This document shows, one piece after another, positions 35,474 to 42,909 of a stretch of DNA of 64,000 nucleotides. This DNA is from UBA2767 sp965228625 (lineage in GTDB: Bacteria; Pseudomonadota; Alphaproteobacteria; Rhizobiales; Methyloligellaceae). The first letter of the stretch is position 1, and the number at the start of each line of letters is the position of its first letter. The notes under the pieces are model-generated. The model ran no database searches. It saw only the letters and a list, made by a program, of their open reading frames with translations, and had not been told where the DNA came from. A program made the position numbers and the translations under genes. The stretch is from positions 4,650,001-4,714,000 of the forward strand of contig OZ245829.1 of NCBI GenBank assembly GCA_965228625.1, in the 5' to 3' direction.

Positions 35474-36121
35474 ATGATGGCTGAGAAAAGGCCGTGGGTT
35501 ATAGGGATACTAGGGGTTATTTTGGGCCTTGCGATCGGTTACGCGTATGCGAACGACGAAACCAGCAAAGTGAGGCAGGAGCTTTCGACGATCAAGTCGG
35601 AACTGTCGAACACTCAGACACAGCATTCCAAGAAGGTAACTGACCTTGAAACTCAGCATTCCGAAGCCGCGAAAAAGGTCGCAGACCTGGAAACCCAGCA
35701 TTCAGAGGCCGTGAAAAAAGTCACAGACCTCGAAACCCGGCATGCAGACGCAGCGAAAAAGATCACGGACCTCGAAACTCGGCATTCAGAGGCAGCGAAA
35801 AAGGTCACGGACCTTGAAACCCGGCTCTCAGAGGCCGTGAAGAAGGCAGAAGGTGCAGTGTTGGAACTGACGACACTCAAGGGCGTGAGTGAGGAGAAAA
35901 CAAAGACAATCGACAACCATCAGACGAGGCTGGGTGAGCTGCAGGGGGATCTGCAGATTTCCGCAAAAAGGCTTGAGGAAGCCACTCTGAAACTGGAGCA
36001 GTCACAGGCGGAAGCTGACCGCCTCAAACTGCAGGTCGAGGAGCAATCACAGATCATCAAGGACCAGCAGGCCAGAATCGAAAATCTCGAAAAGTCGGCC
36101 CCGCAACCGTCGGCAAACTGA
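35474..36121 (+). CDS. Membrane-anchored coiled-coil protein with 14-residue repeats
   Basis: A 215-residue protein. An N-terminal transmembrane anchor (WVIGILGVILGLAIGYAYA) is followed by a continuous coiled coil. Residues 53-122 are five near-identical 14-residue units of the form KKVTDLETQHSEAA (variants KKITDLETRHSEAA and KKVTDLETRLSEAV). The helix continues with less regular heptads and ends in a short Pro/Ser tail. GAGGTGA precedes the start. No family is assigned; a role as a spacer or tether in the envelope is only a guess. Confidence 0.7.
   Translation: MMAEKRPWVIGILGVILGLAIGYAYANDETSKVRQELSTIKSELSNTQTQHSKKVTDLETQHSEAAKKVADLETQHSEAVKKVTDLETRHADAAKKITDLETRHSEAAKKVTDLETRLSEAVKKAEGAVLELTTLKGVSEEKTKTIDNHQTRLGELQGDLQISAKRLEEATLKLEQSQAEADRLKLQVEEQSQIIKDQQARIENLEKSAPQPSAN
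35630..35839 (+). repeat. Five tandem 42-bp repeats inside the coiled-coil gene
   Basis: Each unit encodes 14 residues starting AA(G/A) AAG/AAA-GT and containing a GACCT(C/T/G)GAAAC core. The copies differ by a few mostly silent or conservative changes. Unit number could vary between strains by slippage or recombination without shifting the frame. Confidence 0.85.
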
Positions 36122-36253
36122 GCGCCGGCGTTTCGCGCGCGCCCGCCAAAGACGGGACTCGGGACTGCGCCGAAGACAGCCCCGTGATGACTGGACCTAG
36201 TGTGGCCCTGAACAGGTTCAAAAACTGGCTGAGAAGATCAGGCGGCCAGGCGG

Positions 36254-36703
36254 TTACTTACAGACCCATGAACCGCTGATCCTGCGGCAACGGGCGCGTG
36301 GTGCGCCTTTGCGTCCCCATCCGGGACTCACAACGCAGTGTCGTCCCGCATGTCTGTGCCAGGTCTTGCCGAACGTGGGGTGGCGATGCTTCCGCCACTC
36401 GGGATGGCAGTAGTAACCCAGGCCATCCCTGTAGATGATGCCCCGGTTGATCGGCGGTCTGGCCGGAACAGCCGTGCAGTCGGATAGATGCTTGTGCCAC
36501 ATCGGATGCCGCTTTTTCTTGACGTAGTGATACTGCCGATAGTGGTGGCATCCGGACGCCTTGCTGAGAAGGCCGTGGTCGCTTGAAACGAGACCGTCGC
36601 TGTCGCCGACAACCGTAAAGGGTGCAGCATGTGCAACGGTGCTCTGGCCTGCCAGACCAGCCAGCAGAATTCCACCCAGCATAAACCAGTTCACAATTCG
36701 CAT
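36254..36703 (-). CDS. Small secreted His/Trp-rich protein of unknown function
   Basis: A 149-residue protein with a signal peptide (MRIVNWFMLGGILLAGLAGQSTVAHA) and a mature part rich in His, Tyr, Trp and Arg (CHHYRQYHYVKKKRHPMWHKHL, quoted as a landmark at residues 52-73 in part only). Several cysteines (C52, C76, C98 and the C-terminal pair) could form disulfides. The ATG has GGAGGG upstream. Metal binding is possible from the His clusters but not shown. No family is recognised. Confidence 0.62.
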   Translation of the reverse strand: MRIVNWFMLGGILLAGLAGQSTVAHAAPFTVVGDSDGLVSSDHGLLSKASGCHHYRQYHYVKKKRHPMWHKHLSDCTAVPARPPINRGIIYRDGLGYYCHPEWRKHRHPTFGKTWHRHAGRHCVVSPGWGRKGAPRARCRRISGSWVCK

Positions 36704-36959
36704 TGGTCCCTCCAGCCCGCGAATAGTATGAGATATGACCGCATGTCAGGCAAAACAAATATGGGCACCGGCGCAAGGCGAGCGCTGCTGTCCCCACTGG
36801 TAAGGCGCGTTGATATGGAGACGCTCACAGCCCGCTCCACGCATTCGGCGCGGCGCTCCCGTGTCAATACGACCAAAGGGCCTGTTTCAATTCAGTCATT
36901 TGTCCTTGACGCTGATCAGCACCGCATAGTGGAACAGTCATAACGGGCAAACTGGAGGG

Positions 36960-37919
36960 GTGAAATTGGAAGTCATCAACCTCATTCTGCCGGTTTTTGC
37001 GGTAGTGGTGACAGGCTATCTCTTTGCCCGGTTCGGCATCCTCCCAGAGACTCTCGGCGGCGCCCTCATCCAGTTCGTCTATTACGTCGCGATCCCAGCG
37101 TTGCTCTTCGTGGTCATCGCCCAGGAGCAGATCGACAGCCTGTTGAACTGGCCCTTCATCGCGGCATATGGCGGCGTGGTTGCGGTCTTGTTCGTGTTAA
37201 TCCTCCTCGGCTCGCTCTTCTGGCGTAACATGGCGCTGGGATCGGCGACGATGCTGGCAACCATCTGCGTCGGGTCGAACACGGCGATCATCGGCCTGCC
37301 ACTTCTTCATTCGCTGTTCGGGCACAAGATCATTGTCCTCTCGGCAATCACAAACGTCATTGTCGTCGCTTTGTTCCTGGTCCAGGTGTTTCTGCTCGAA
37401 GCCGCCGAAGCTAAGGGTTCGGACAGCGGTGGGTCTGCGCTCACCCATCTAAAGAACACCCTCCTGAACCCTATCATCCTGTCAGTGCTCCTCGGGGTCG
37501 CATATGCGATCACGCCGCTGTCCCTGCCGAAAATCATGACCGACTATTTGGACCTGCTGGGAGCGGCACTGACACCTTGCGCGCTGTTCGCGATCGGCAT
37601 GTCGATCAAGCCGGACGCCTTGCTGAAAAGTGGCACGACCATCATCTTCGCGTCGGCCGTCAAATTGCTGATCGTTCCGATTCTGGTTTTCGCGGCAGCG
37701 CGAATCATTGGCCTGGATCCGCTGCTGACGATTGTCGCCGTCGTCGCAGCCGCAGTGCCGACGGCAAAGAGCGAGTTCATTCTCGCCAAGCAGTATCATC
37801 AGTCGGAAGAACTGGTCGCGGGCACGGTTTCGCTGACGACCGCGGCATCGATCGTCAGCCTTATCCTGTGGTTGATCGTGTTGTCCTACGTCTATCCGGG
37901 CGAGTTTTCCCTGCAATAG
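36960..37919 (+). CDS. AEC-family transporter (auxin efflux carrier-like permease)
   Basis: A 319-residue integral membrane protein with about ten hydrophobic helices in two five-helix halves, as in the AEC/bile-acid-symporter superfamily. Landmarks are VVTGYLFARFGILP, FVYYVAIPALLF, NTAIIGLPLLHSLFG and LTPCALFAIGMSIK, then AAAVPTAKSEFILAKQY. Substrates of bacterial AEC proteins vary (often dicarboxylates) and cannot be told here. The frame opens with a GTG at 36960, but GGAGG is only two bases before it. The TTG at 36966 has better spacing and may be the true start. Confidence 0.85.
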   Translation: MKLEVINLILPVFAVVVTGYLFARFGILPETLGGALIQFVYYVAIPALLFVVIAQEQIDSLLNWPFIAAYGGVVAVLFVLILLGSLFWRNMALGSATMLATICVGSNTAIIGLPLLHSLFGHKIIVLSAITNVIVVALFLVQVFLLEAAEAKGSDSGGSALTHLKNTLLNPIILSVLLGVAYAITPLSLPKIMTDYLDLLGAALTPCALFAIGMSIKPDALLKSGTTIIFASAVKLLIVPILVFAAARIIGLDPLLTIVAVVAAAVPTAKSEFILAKQYHQSEELVAGTVSLTTAASIVSLILWLIVLSYVYPGEFSLQ

Positions 37920-38365
37920 GCGCGCCGGAAATGGTCCGGGTTGACCTGAGGAACGCATGGCCATCATACGCAAATGGCCACGCGCCACGACCACGCCCGA
38001 ATCAGCATGGAGAGTGACATCGCTCGTTGACCAGACGATCGCCCCGATTGAATTTCCCAAGGGCTCGGGGCGGTTCGTTTGCAGAGCATGCAGGGCCAGT
38101 CATCCCGGGGGGCTGGCCTTGTTTTCCATTCCCCAATTGAATAGCGGCCGGTGCAATGGCCAGCGCCCGAGCTTGCGACCTTGATACGGTCGGCCGCTCA
38201 ACCCGCGGCCCGTCACCTGACTTTCACGTGTTCGGCCTGTGGCCCTCTTTTTGGGGTCGGTTCAATCGGCACACGTCAAAGGTGTGACTTTGCGTTATCC
38301 TTGCGGCCTTGCTCGACATGGGCGAGGCCACGGGCGATGTTCGACTGCAAGATGGAGATGAACCC
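37920..38365. other. Intergenic region with a possible terminator, no gene seen
   Basis: About 446 bases between the AEC gene and the next secreted protein. Apart from the hairpin at 38092-38125 nothing is recognised. The region near 38330-38365 supplies the ribosome site of the following gene. Confidence 0.4.
38092..38125 (+). terminator. Possible intrinsic terminator downstream of the AEC gene
   Basis: GGCCAG pairs with CTGGCC across a 13-base loop and is followed by TTGTTTT. The loop is long and the distance from the AEC stop (about 170 bases) is large, so this is tentative. Confidence 0.4.
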
Positions 38366-38854
38366 ATGAGATCATGCACAGTGCCGAGTCTTCCGATGAT
38401 CGCTCTTGCTTTAGGCGTTTTCAGCTCACCAACGCTCGGCTCCGAAGCCTATTGCGGCAATTTCGAGCTGATCGGTGGCGCGAAAACCGTGACCCTGATC
38501 GATGAGGCGCCCAAAGGCGACTCGATTGGTGATGTCAGGACCGGGACCATGGACTTTACCGATCCGCGAACGAATGACGTCATCAAGGTTTACTTCCGCT
38601 CCAAGATTGTCGCGGTCGGCAAGGACGGCGTTCATACCTTCCGCGGTGACCCCGTCTGGGTCTTCCCCAACGGCGACAGGCTTTACACCGCCGACCTCTA
38701 CCACCGAACCAACGACACCCGACCGCTCGGCATTGAGGAAAAAATCGTAGAGGCTGTTCTGGGCGGAACCGGTGCATTCGCCAGGGTGAGCGGAACCATC
38801 AGCGGAGATGCCGGGGATGCGCCGGTCTACCGGTTCGATCTCAAGTGCGATTAG
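38366..38854 (+). CDS. Secreted beta-barrel-like protein (allene oxide cyclase/dirigent-type pattern)
   Basis: A 162-residue protein with a signal peptide (SLPMIALALGVFSSPTLGSEA). The mature part has GDSIGDVRTGTMDFTD, HTFRGDPVWVFPNGDRLYTADLYHR and EAVLGGTGAFARVSGTISG. The GGTGxFxxxxGxxxG pattern is reminiscent of the allene oxide cyclase/dirigent fold, which binds small hydrophobic molecules; this is an analogy from motif layout only. Two cysteines near the termini (YCGN, LKCD) could bridge. The ATG at 38366 follows GGAGATGAACCC. Confidence 0.6.
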   Translation: MRSCTVPSLPMIALALGVFSSPTLGSEAYCGNFELIGGAKTVTLIDEAPKGDSIGDVRTGTMDFTDPRTNDVIKVYFRSKIVAVGKDGVHTFRGDPVWVFPNGDRLYTADLYHRTNDTRPLGIEEKIVEAVLGGTGAFARVSGTISGDAGDAPVYRFDLKCD

Positions 38855-38930
38855 CCATTGGGCGCGGCCATTTACCGGCCGCCTGCAGCACGCGTCCGAT
38901 CAGGTATCGGGGCCGACAACCTGTGTCATG

Positions 38931-39866
38931 CTACGAACCCGGACGTAGTGCTGCTTTCACCACGGAAAAATCGCCATCAAGATACTGATTGAGAAGGGGC
39001 TCTACATTTGAGAACGATACGTTCTTCACCCAATCCGACCGGGTGCGTTCGGCGAACCCGATAGCCGCAACGAATTGCTTCGACGAATATGCGAACGAGC
39101 CGATAACGCGCTTCTGGCTCCTTATCAGTTCCGAAGCATTGAACTCCAGGGACGGACTTGCAAACCCCAACAGCACGACGGTCCCGAGTTTGCGCGTCAT
39201 TCTGAATGCGGCATCTCGCGTCTCTTTGGAGCCTACGGTGTCGAAAACAACATCATAGGGTCCGGTCGGATCGATTTCGGTTGCTCCGAGCTGTTTTCCG
39301 GCCGACAGCCGTGCGCTCGACAGGTCGGAAACGGCCACCTGATCACAACCCGCCGCAACGGCGCATGCCACGACGCCCAGCCCGAGACCACCGGCGCCTA
39401 TCACTGCCACGGCATCGTCCTTGCCCGCTTCGGACAGTTCCCATGCATTGACCGAGTTGGCGAACGGTTCGACGAATGCCGCCTGTTCCCAGCTCAGGCT
39501 GTCGGGCAGGTCGACAATCGTATGCTGGGGAACTGAAGCCAGCTCCGCGAAACCGCCATCAGATTGAACGCCGATAAGTGTCCATGAGTCGCAAAGCTGT
39601 TGGTGCCCGGCTTCGCAGTAACTGCAACGACCACAGCCCTGGACCGGGTTTACGGCCACACGCCGGCCGTCTTTCGTTCTCCCGGCAAATCCATGCCCCA
39701 TGATGTTTGGAAGAGCGCGTATGCCGGGATTGCTGTAGCCGAGATACTCGCTGCCGCCGATGCTGGTGACTTCAACGTCTATGAGTTCCAATCCCGATCC
39801 GTCCGCCGGGTCACTTACGTCTTCGAGTATCAGTCGGCGCTCGCCTTCAAGTACCAGAGCTTTCAC
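38931..39866 (-). CDS. MDR-family zinc-type dehydrogenase, catalytic zinc ligands not conserved
   Basis: A 311-residue medium-chain dehydrogenase/reductase. It has a GroES-like N-terminal domain, a structural-zinc lobe (GCGRCSYCEAGHQQLC) and a Rossmann fold (VIGAGGLGLGVVACAVAAG). The catalytic-zinc region differs from alcohol dehydrogenases: SIGGSEY where xCGTDxH is usual, and GHGFAG where GHExxG is usual. Zinc-dependent alcohol oxidation in the usual way is thus doubtful. It starts at a GTG. The substrate is unknown, and neighbours give no clue. Confidence 0.75.
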   Translation of the reverse strand: MKALVLEGERRLILEDVSDPADGSGLELIDVEVTSIGGSEYLGYSNPGIRALPNIMGHGFAGRTKDGRRVAVNPVQGCGRCSYCEAGHQQLCDSWTLIGVQSDGGFAELASVPQHTIVDLPDSLSWEQAAFVEPFANSVNAWELSEAGKDDAVAVIGAGGLGLGVVACAVAAGCDQVAVSDLSSARLSAGKQLGATEIDPTGPYDVVFDTVGSKETRDAAFRMTRKLGTVVLLGFASPSLEFNASELIRSQKRVIGSFAYSSKQFVAAIGFAERTRSDWVKNVSFSNVEPLLNQYLDGDFSVVKAALRPGS

Positions 39867-40044
39867 GCGTTTCCTCTGCTCAGCGATGTTGGATTTTGAG
39901 AGGACGAGCCTCTAGCACGAGAGAACAACTGATCTCAATTCTCTACACTTCGGCCTTGCATAAGGAGCGGCCATTCGCGTCTTGCACTGGCCGCGTCGGG
40001 TCGGCCCCGCCAGGCGGACACACGTGGGTATCGGGAGACGGTTT

Positions 40045-40060
40045 TCTGGCGGATGGGGTG
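40045..40060. repeat. 16-base direct copy of the tRNA-Ser 3' end
   Basis: tctggcggatggggtg is identical and in the same orientation as 42044-42059, which spans the last bases of the tRNA-Ser gene (including CCA) and two bases beyond. It also forms one arm of a local inverted repeat (TGGCGGA/TCCGCCA). Confidence 0.6.
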
Positions 40061-40204
40061 TCCGCCAAACGGCTCTGAAAAATAAGGGCTTCTAGCCCCG
40101 TCTCCTGTCTGGCCCACAAATGAACGGTTGTGCTTTGGCTCTCTTTCCAGCTCTCGCGTTCCGAATATGAAGGCGAGGGCGCTACATGACGTCGGAAATT
40201 CTCA

Positions 40205-40462
40205 TCACAGTCGCCATCTGCACCGTCCTGGGTGCCGTGGCTGCACTCCGTTCCGGTTGGCCGCGGATGACGGGTGGAACGTGCTTTCGGGGGTCTCGAC
40301 CACTCGCCACTCATCCAGGATTCGCACCGGGTCATAGTCTTGTCCGTCGGCCCCCGAATTTGTCAGATCGTGTCGGCCCGGGCCGACTTCAACTCTGTAC
40401 TGCAGCTTATCGAAATTCGCCCGTGTGTGCGTGTTTCGGTTAGTCTGGGTGTGCCGTGACAT
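40205..40462 (-). pseudogene. Doubtful small frame, possibly a gene remnant
   Basis: An 85-residue frame whose middle part (KLQYRVEVGPG ... DYDPVRILDEWRVVETPE) looks protein-like, while both ends are low quality. AAGG lies four bases before the ATG. No family is recognised. It may be a remnant of a larger gene or a chance frame. Confidence 0.22.
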
Positions 40463-40521
40463 GCCTTTGGAAGCTAGCTCCCTGTAAAGGCCAGTTGGAC
40501 AGTTGATTTGGTGCAGTCCTT

Positions 40522-41046
40522 TCAGTTCTTGCGAGACTGCTGGATATGGTTGCGGAAGATTTCCTCTAGGGAATCGCTGTTTCGGACGCCGCTTAGAATG
40601 CGCTGCCGCTGCCCATCACCGTCGAAAAGCAGCAACGTGACATTACCAACGCCGTGCGCGGCCGCGAATTTACGGCCGTTGGCAGTGCGCAAGTTTGCGA
40701 CCAGATATTGCAACTCATCATCGTCAAGGTCACAGAGCGCGTCACGAGTCTCACTCTGTAGCGCTCGACAGAGCAGACACTCCGGGTCGTGAATCTGAAC
40801 GACGGTGGGCGTGCCATTTCCGACCTGGCTAAGATCGTTTTCTGCGAGCGCTGTCGTGACCTCCCTCACAAGGTACCACCCACCGCCCGCGGCAATTAGG
40901 CCAAGAACGCCCCAGGACCGCAGGCTTAGAAGAGCATCGCGGCGGCTGGTCGCCTTTGCGGATGAGCCGTTGGTGTAACCGCTCGCGAGGTTGGCTATCT
41001 TTCCGCTTCTTCGCGGTCGCCGAGACTTTTTACCTTTGCGTTTCAT
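40522..41046 (-). CDS. Membrane-anchored thioredoxin-like protein with CLLC motif
   Basis: A 174-residue protein. The basic N-terminus (KRKGKKSRRPRRSGK) is followed by one transmembrane helix (SWGVLGLIAAGGGWYLV) and a thioredoxin-like domain (about 78-174). The domain starts TPTVVQIHDPEC and holds C90-LL-C93, with NVTLLLFDGDG as a later strand. The CxxC could be redox active, but no cis-proline is obvious. I prefer the ATG at 41046; a TTG at 41103 extends the frame. It lies between the two 16-base copies of the tRNA-Ser end. Confidence 0.62.
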   Translation of the reverse strand: MKRKGKKSRRPRRSGKIANLASGYTNGSSAKATSRRDALLSLRSWGVLGLIAAGGGWYLVREVTTALAENDLSQVGNGTPTVVQIHDPECLLCRALQSETRDALCDLDDDELQYLVANLRTANGRKFAAAHGVGNVTLLLFDGDGQRQRILSGVRNSDSLEEIFRNHIQQSRKN

Positions 41047-41217
41047 TGCCAGCGACAATCTCCCGTTCCCTGTGCCGCTCGAGTGGGCGCGCGCTATGCG
41101 CAAACTGATGCTTTAGTTGTTACAGAAAGCGAGGAGCACGACGACCGGCTCTCACGAGCAATTGAGAAAAAGAGATCACGTCCGAGTTTTTTGTGGGGCC
41201 GCCCGTTTTATCGGCTG

Positions 41218-41865
41218 TTAGAACGCGAGGGCGGCCTCAGCCTCGGAGGTTGCCGCGTCAGTCCATTGGCGGACGGGAGTCGGGGCGGCGATGCCGGTGA
41301 GAGGCAGGAAGGTGCCTTCACCCGGTTCGTCGAGCACAACCGATCCGCCGGGGGAGGTCACCTCGATTGAGCCTTCGTTGACCTGGAAGCCGTAACGCTG
41401 CTGACCGGGCGGCATGCCCACCGCCAGTTCGCCACCCAGGAACACGGTGCCTCGGATGCCGACGGTCGCCACCGGTGTCGTGAAGGCGATACTGCCCGGC
41501 GTTCGCTTGCCAATTTCGCCCGTGGAAAAGCGGAACACGCCTTTCAGGATCGCCAGCCCCTGGTTGGAGTCCCCGTCGGGTTTGTAGACGAACTGGTTGA
41601 TGGTGATGCGGGCATTCTCACCCAGGGTCAGGCTAGACTGGTCGCCGAAACGGATTTGCAGCCGCGCACCTGCACCGGTGCGAATCTCGTCACCGACGAA
41701 GACACGGCCGCCCTGCGCCAGATCGTTGGTGCTGCCGGCCGCGCTGCGGCTCGCGGTGCCTTTCTGGCGCTCGACTTCCCCGGCCACCTGTTGGGCTTGC
41801 GCGGGCATGCACCACAACAAGCCAACGATCAGCATGGCCGTTATGACTCCGAAATGATGTTTCAT
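41218..41865 (-). CDS. Secreted FecR-domain protein
   Basis: A 215-residue protein with a signal peptide (ITAMLIVGLLWCMPAQA) and a FecR-like beta domain: GGRVFVGDEIRTGAGARLQIRF, written in part, then SSLTLGENARI and IAFTTPVATVGIRGT. No transmembrane anti-sigma segment is present, so this is a periplasmic or surface FecR-fold protein rather than a sigma regulator. It lies just downstream of tRNA-Ser. The function is unknown. Confidence 0.75.
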   Translation of the reverse strand: MKHHFGVITAMLIVGLLWCMPAQAQQVAGEVERQKGTASRSAAGSTNDLAQGGRVFVGDEIRTGAGARLQIRFGDQSSLTLGENARITINQFVYKPDGDSNQGLAILKGVFRFSTGEIGKRTPGSIAFTTPVATVGIRGTVFLGGELAVGMPPGQQRYGFQVNEGSIEVTSPGGSVVLDEPGEGTFLPLTGIAAPTPVRQWTDAATSEAEAALAF

Positions 41866-42043
41866 GCGGACGTTTCCAACTGGTTCACGTTCAGGGAAAT
41901 GTTGTGAGTTTGTCTCAGCGAAGGCGGAACCTATAGAGCAATTGGCCACATCGCAATCAGACTCTGTCTTTTTGGCAATTGCCATAAAGCAAAGGGGCTA
42001 GCCGAAGCCAGCCCTGACATTGGCGACGTGTTTCATGAGGATG

Positions 42044-42059
42044 TCTGGCGGATGGGGTG
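42044..42059. repeat. 16-base repeat at the tRNA-Ser 3' end (second copy)
   Basis: Identical to 40045-40060. It covers the encoded CCA, the discriminator base and the acceptor-stem 3' strand of tRNA-Ser plus two bases downstream. Confidence 0.6.
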
Positions 42060-42135
42060 GGATTCGAACCCACGAGACGCTTGCACGCCTGCTGGTTTTC
42101 AAGACCAGTGCCTTCAACCACTCGGCCACCCATCC
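42046..42135 (-). tRNA. tRNA-Ser (anticodon UGA)
   Basis: A 90-base gene read on the minus strand. The acceptor stem GGATGGG pairs with CCCATCC. The D arm begins GGCCGAGTGGTTGAAGGC. The anticodon stem CTGGT/ACCAG encloses the loop CTTGAAA with anticodon TGA. A long class II variable arm (AGGCGTGCAAGCGTCT) follows, then the T arm GTGGG-TTCGAAT-CCCAC. The discriminator is G, and CCA is encoded. Confidence 0.97.
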
Positions 42136-42210
42136 GTCGCTGAGCTTAATGCCGCAAATCGAGCAACAGGTTAACCCCTGATATCGGCAATGGCGGCTGA
42201 TGAAAAGGGA

Positions 42211-42906
42211 TCAGTCCTCTTTGCGGGACAGGAGCGCTTCCTTGACCGTCTCGAACTTGTTCTCAAGGTGCGTCTTCATGATCGCGGCGAGGGCCGCGCC
42301 GTCCCGAGATTCGAGCGCTTCGAGCATCCGGGCGTGCTCCCCGACCGCCTGGGCCCAGCGCAGGTCCGACATGTTGGCAATGTAACGCGCCTGGCGGATG
42401 CGGCCTTCAAGGCCGCGATAGAGCGTGGACAGGGTCTGGTTCCGCGCGGCGGCTAGAATTCGCTCGTGGATCTGCTGGTTGGTGCCGAAATAGGCCTTGA
42501 GGTCGCGCGCTTCGTATTGGTCGACCATTTCCTCGTGCAGTGTGCGGATCTCGGCGATCTCCGCATCGGTGATGTTGGCGCAGGCCATCTCGCCGGAGAG
42601 GGCCTCCAGCGCGCCCATGACCGGGAAGGTCTCTTCCAGATCCTCCAGCGTGAGGTCGGCGATCATCGCGCCGCGGTTGGGGGTGAGCGTCACCAGCCCT
42701 TCATTGGCCAGCACCTTGAGCGCTTCGCGCAAGGGTGTGCGTGAGACGCCGAAGCGTGCGCACAGATCCTTCTCGGGCACCTTGGACCCGGGCACCAGTT
42801 CGCCGTCGATGATCATCTGTCGCAGACGCTCCAGCAGCTCGTCGTGGAGGGTGCGCCGGACGATAGGCTCGGCGCGGGGGAGGGTTGCGGTTTCGTCCTG
42901 GGCCAT
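42211..42906 (-). CDS. GntR-family regulator, FadR/FCD subfamily
   Basis: A 231-residue transcription factor. The N-terminal winged helix (ELLERLRQMIIDGELVPGSK, CARFGVSRTPLREALKVL, GLVTLTPNRGA) precedes a helical FCD ligand-binding domain (about 88-220) with the metal/ligand histidines in QQIHERILAAA, GEHARMLEAL and MKTHLENK. The start lies three bases after the stop of the YdiJ-like gene, so they form one transcript. It probably controls the divergent catabolic genes in response to a small organic acid. Confidence 0.88.
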   Translation of the reverse strand: MAQDETATLPRAEPIVRRTLHDELLERLRQMIIDGELVPGSKVPEKDLCARFGVSRTPLREALKVLANEGLVTLTPNRGAMIADLTLEDLEETFPVMGALEALSGEMACANITDAEIAEIRTLHEEMVDQYEARDLKAYFGTNQQIHERILAAARNQTLSTLYRGLEGRIRQARYIANMSDLRWAQAVGEHARMLEALESRDGAALAAIMKTHLENKFETVKEALLSRKED

Positions 42907-42909
42907 CGC

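Larger units (their letters stand above)
39867..40521. other. Intergenic region with doubtful small frames
   Basis: About 655 bases. It contains the 16-base copy of the tRNA-Ser 3' end at 40045-40060, the doubtful frame at 40205-40462, and on the other strand a short frame starting at 40186 with one hydrophobic segment. Nothing here is supported well; it looks like decayed sequence. Confidence 0.35.

Noticed and set aside
38861..38882. GCGGCC/GGCCGC hairpin after the barrel-like protein gene
   Set aside because: The six-base stem has no T-run on either strand, so it is not called a terminator.
40186..40443. Plus-strand frame beginning with a hydrophobic segment (MTSEILITVAICTVLG)
   Set aside because: After about 25 residues it turns into Pro/Arg-rich sequence without family features; the opposite strand has an equally weak frame. 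Probably decayed sequence.
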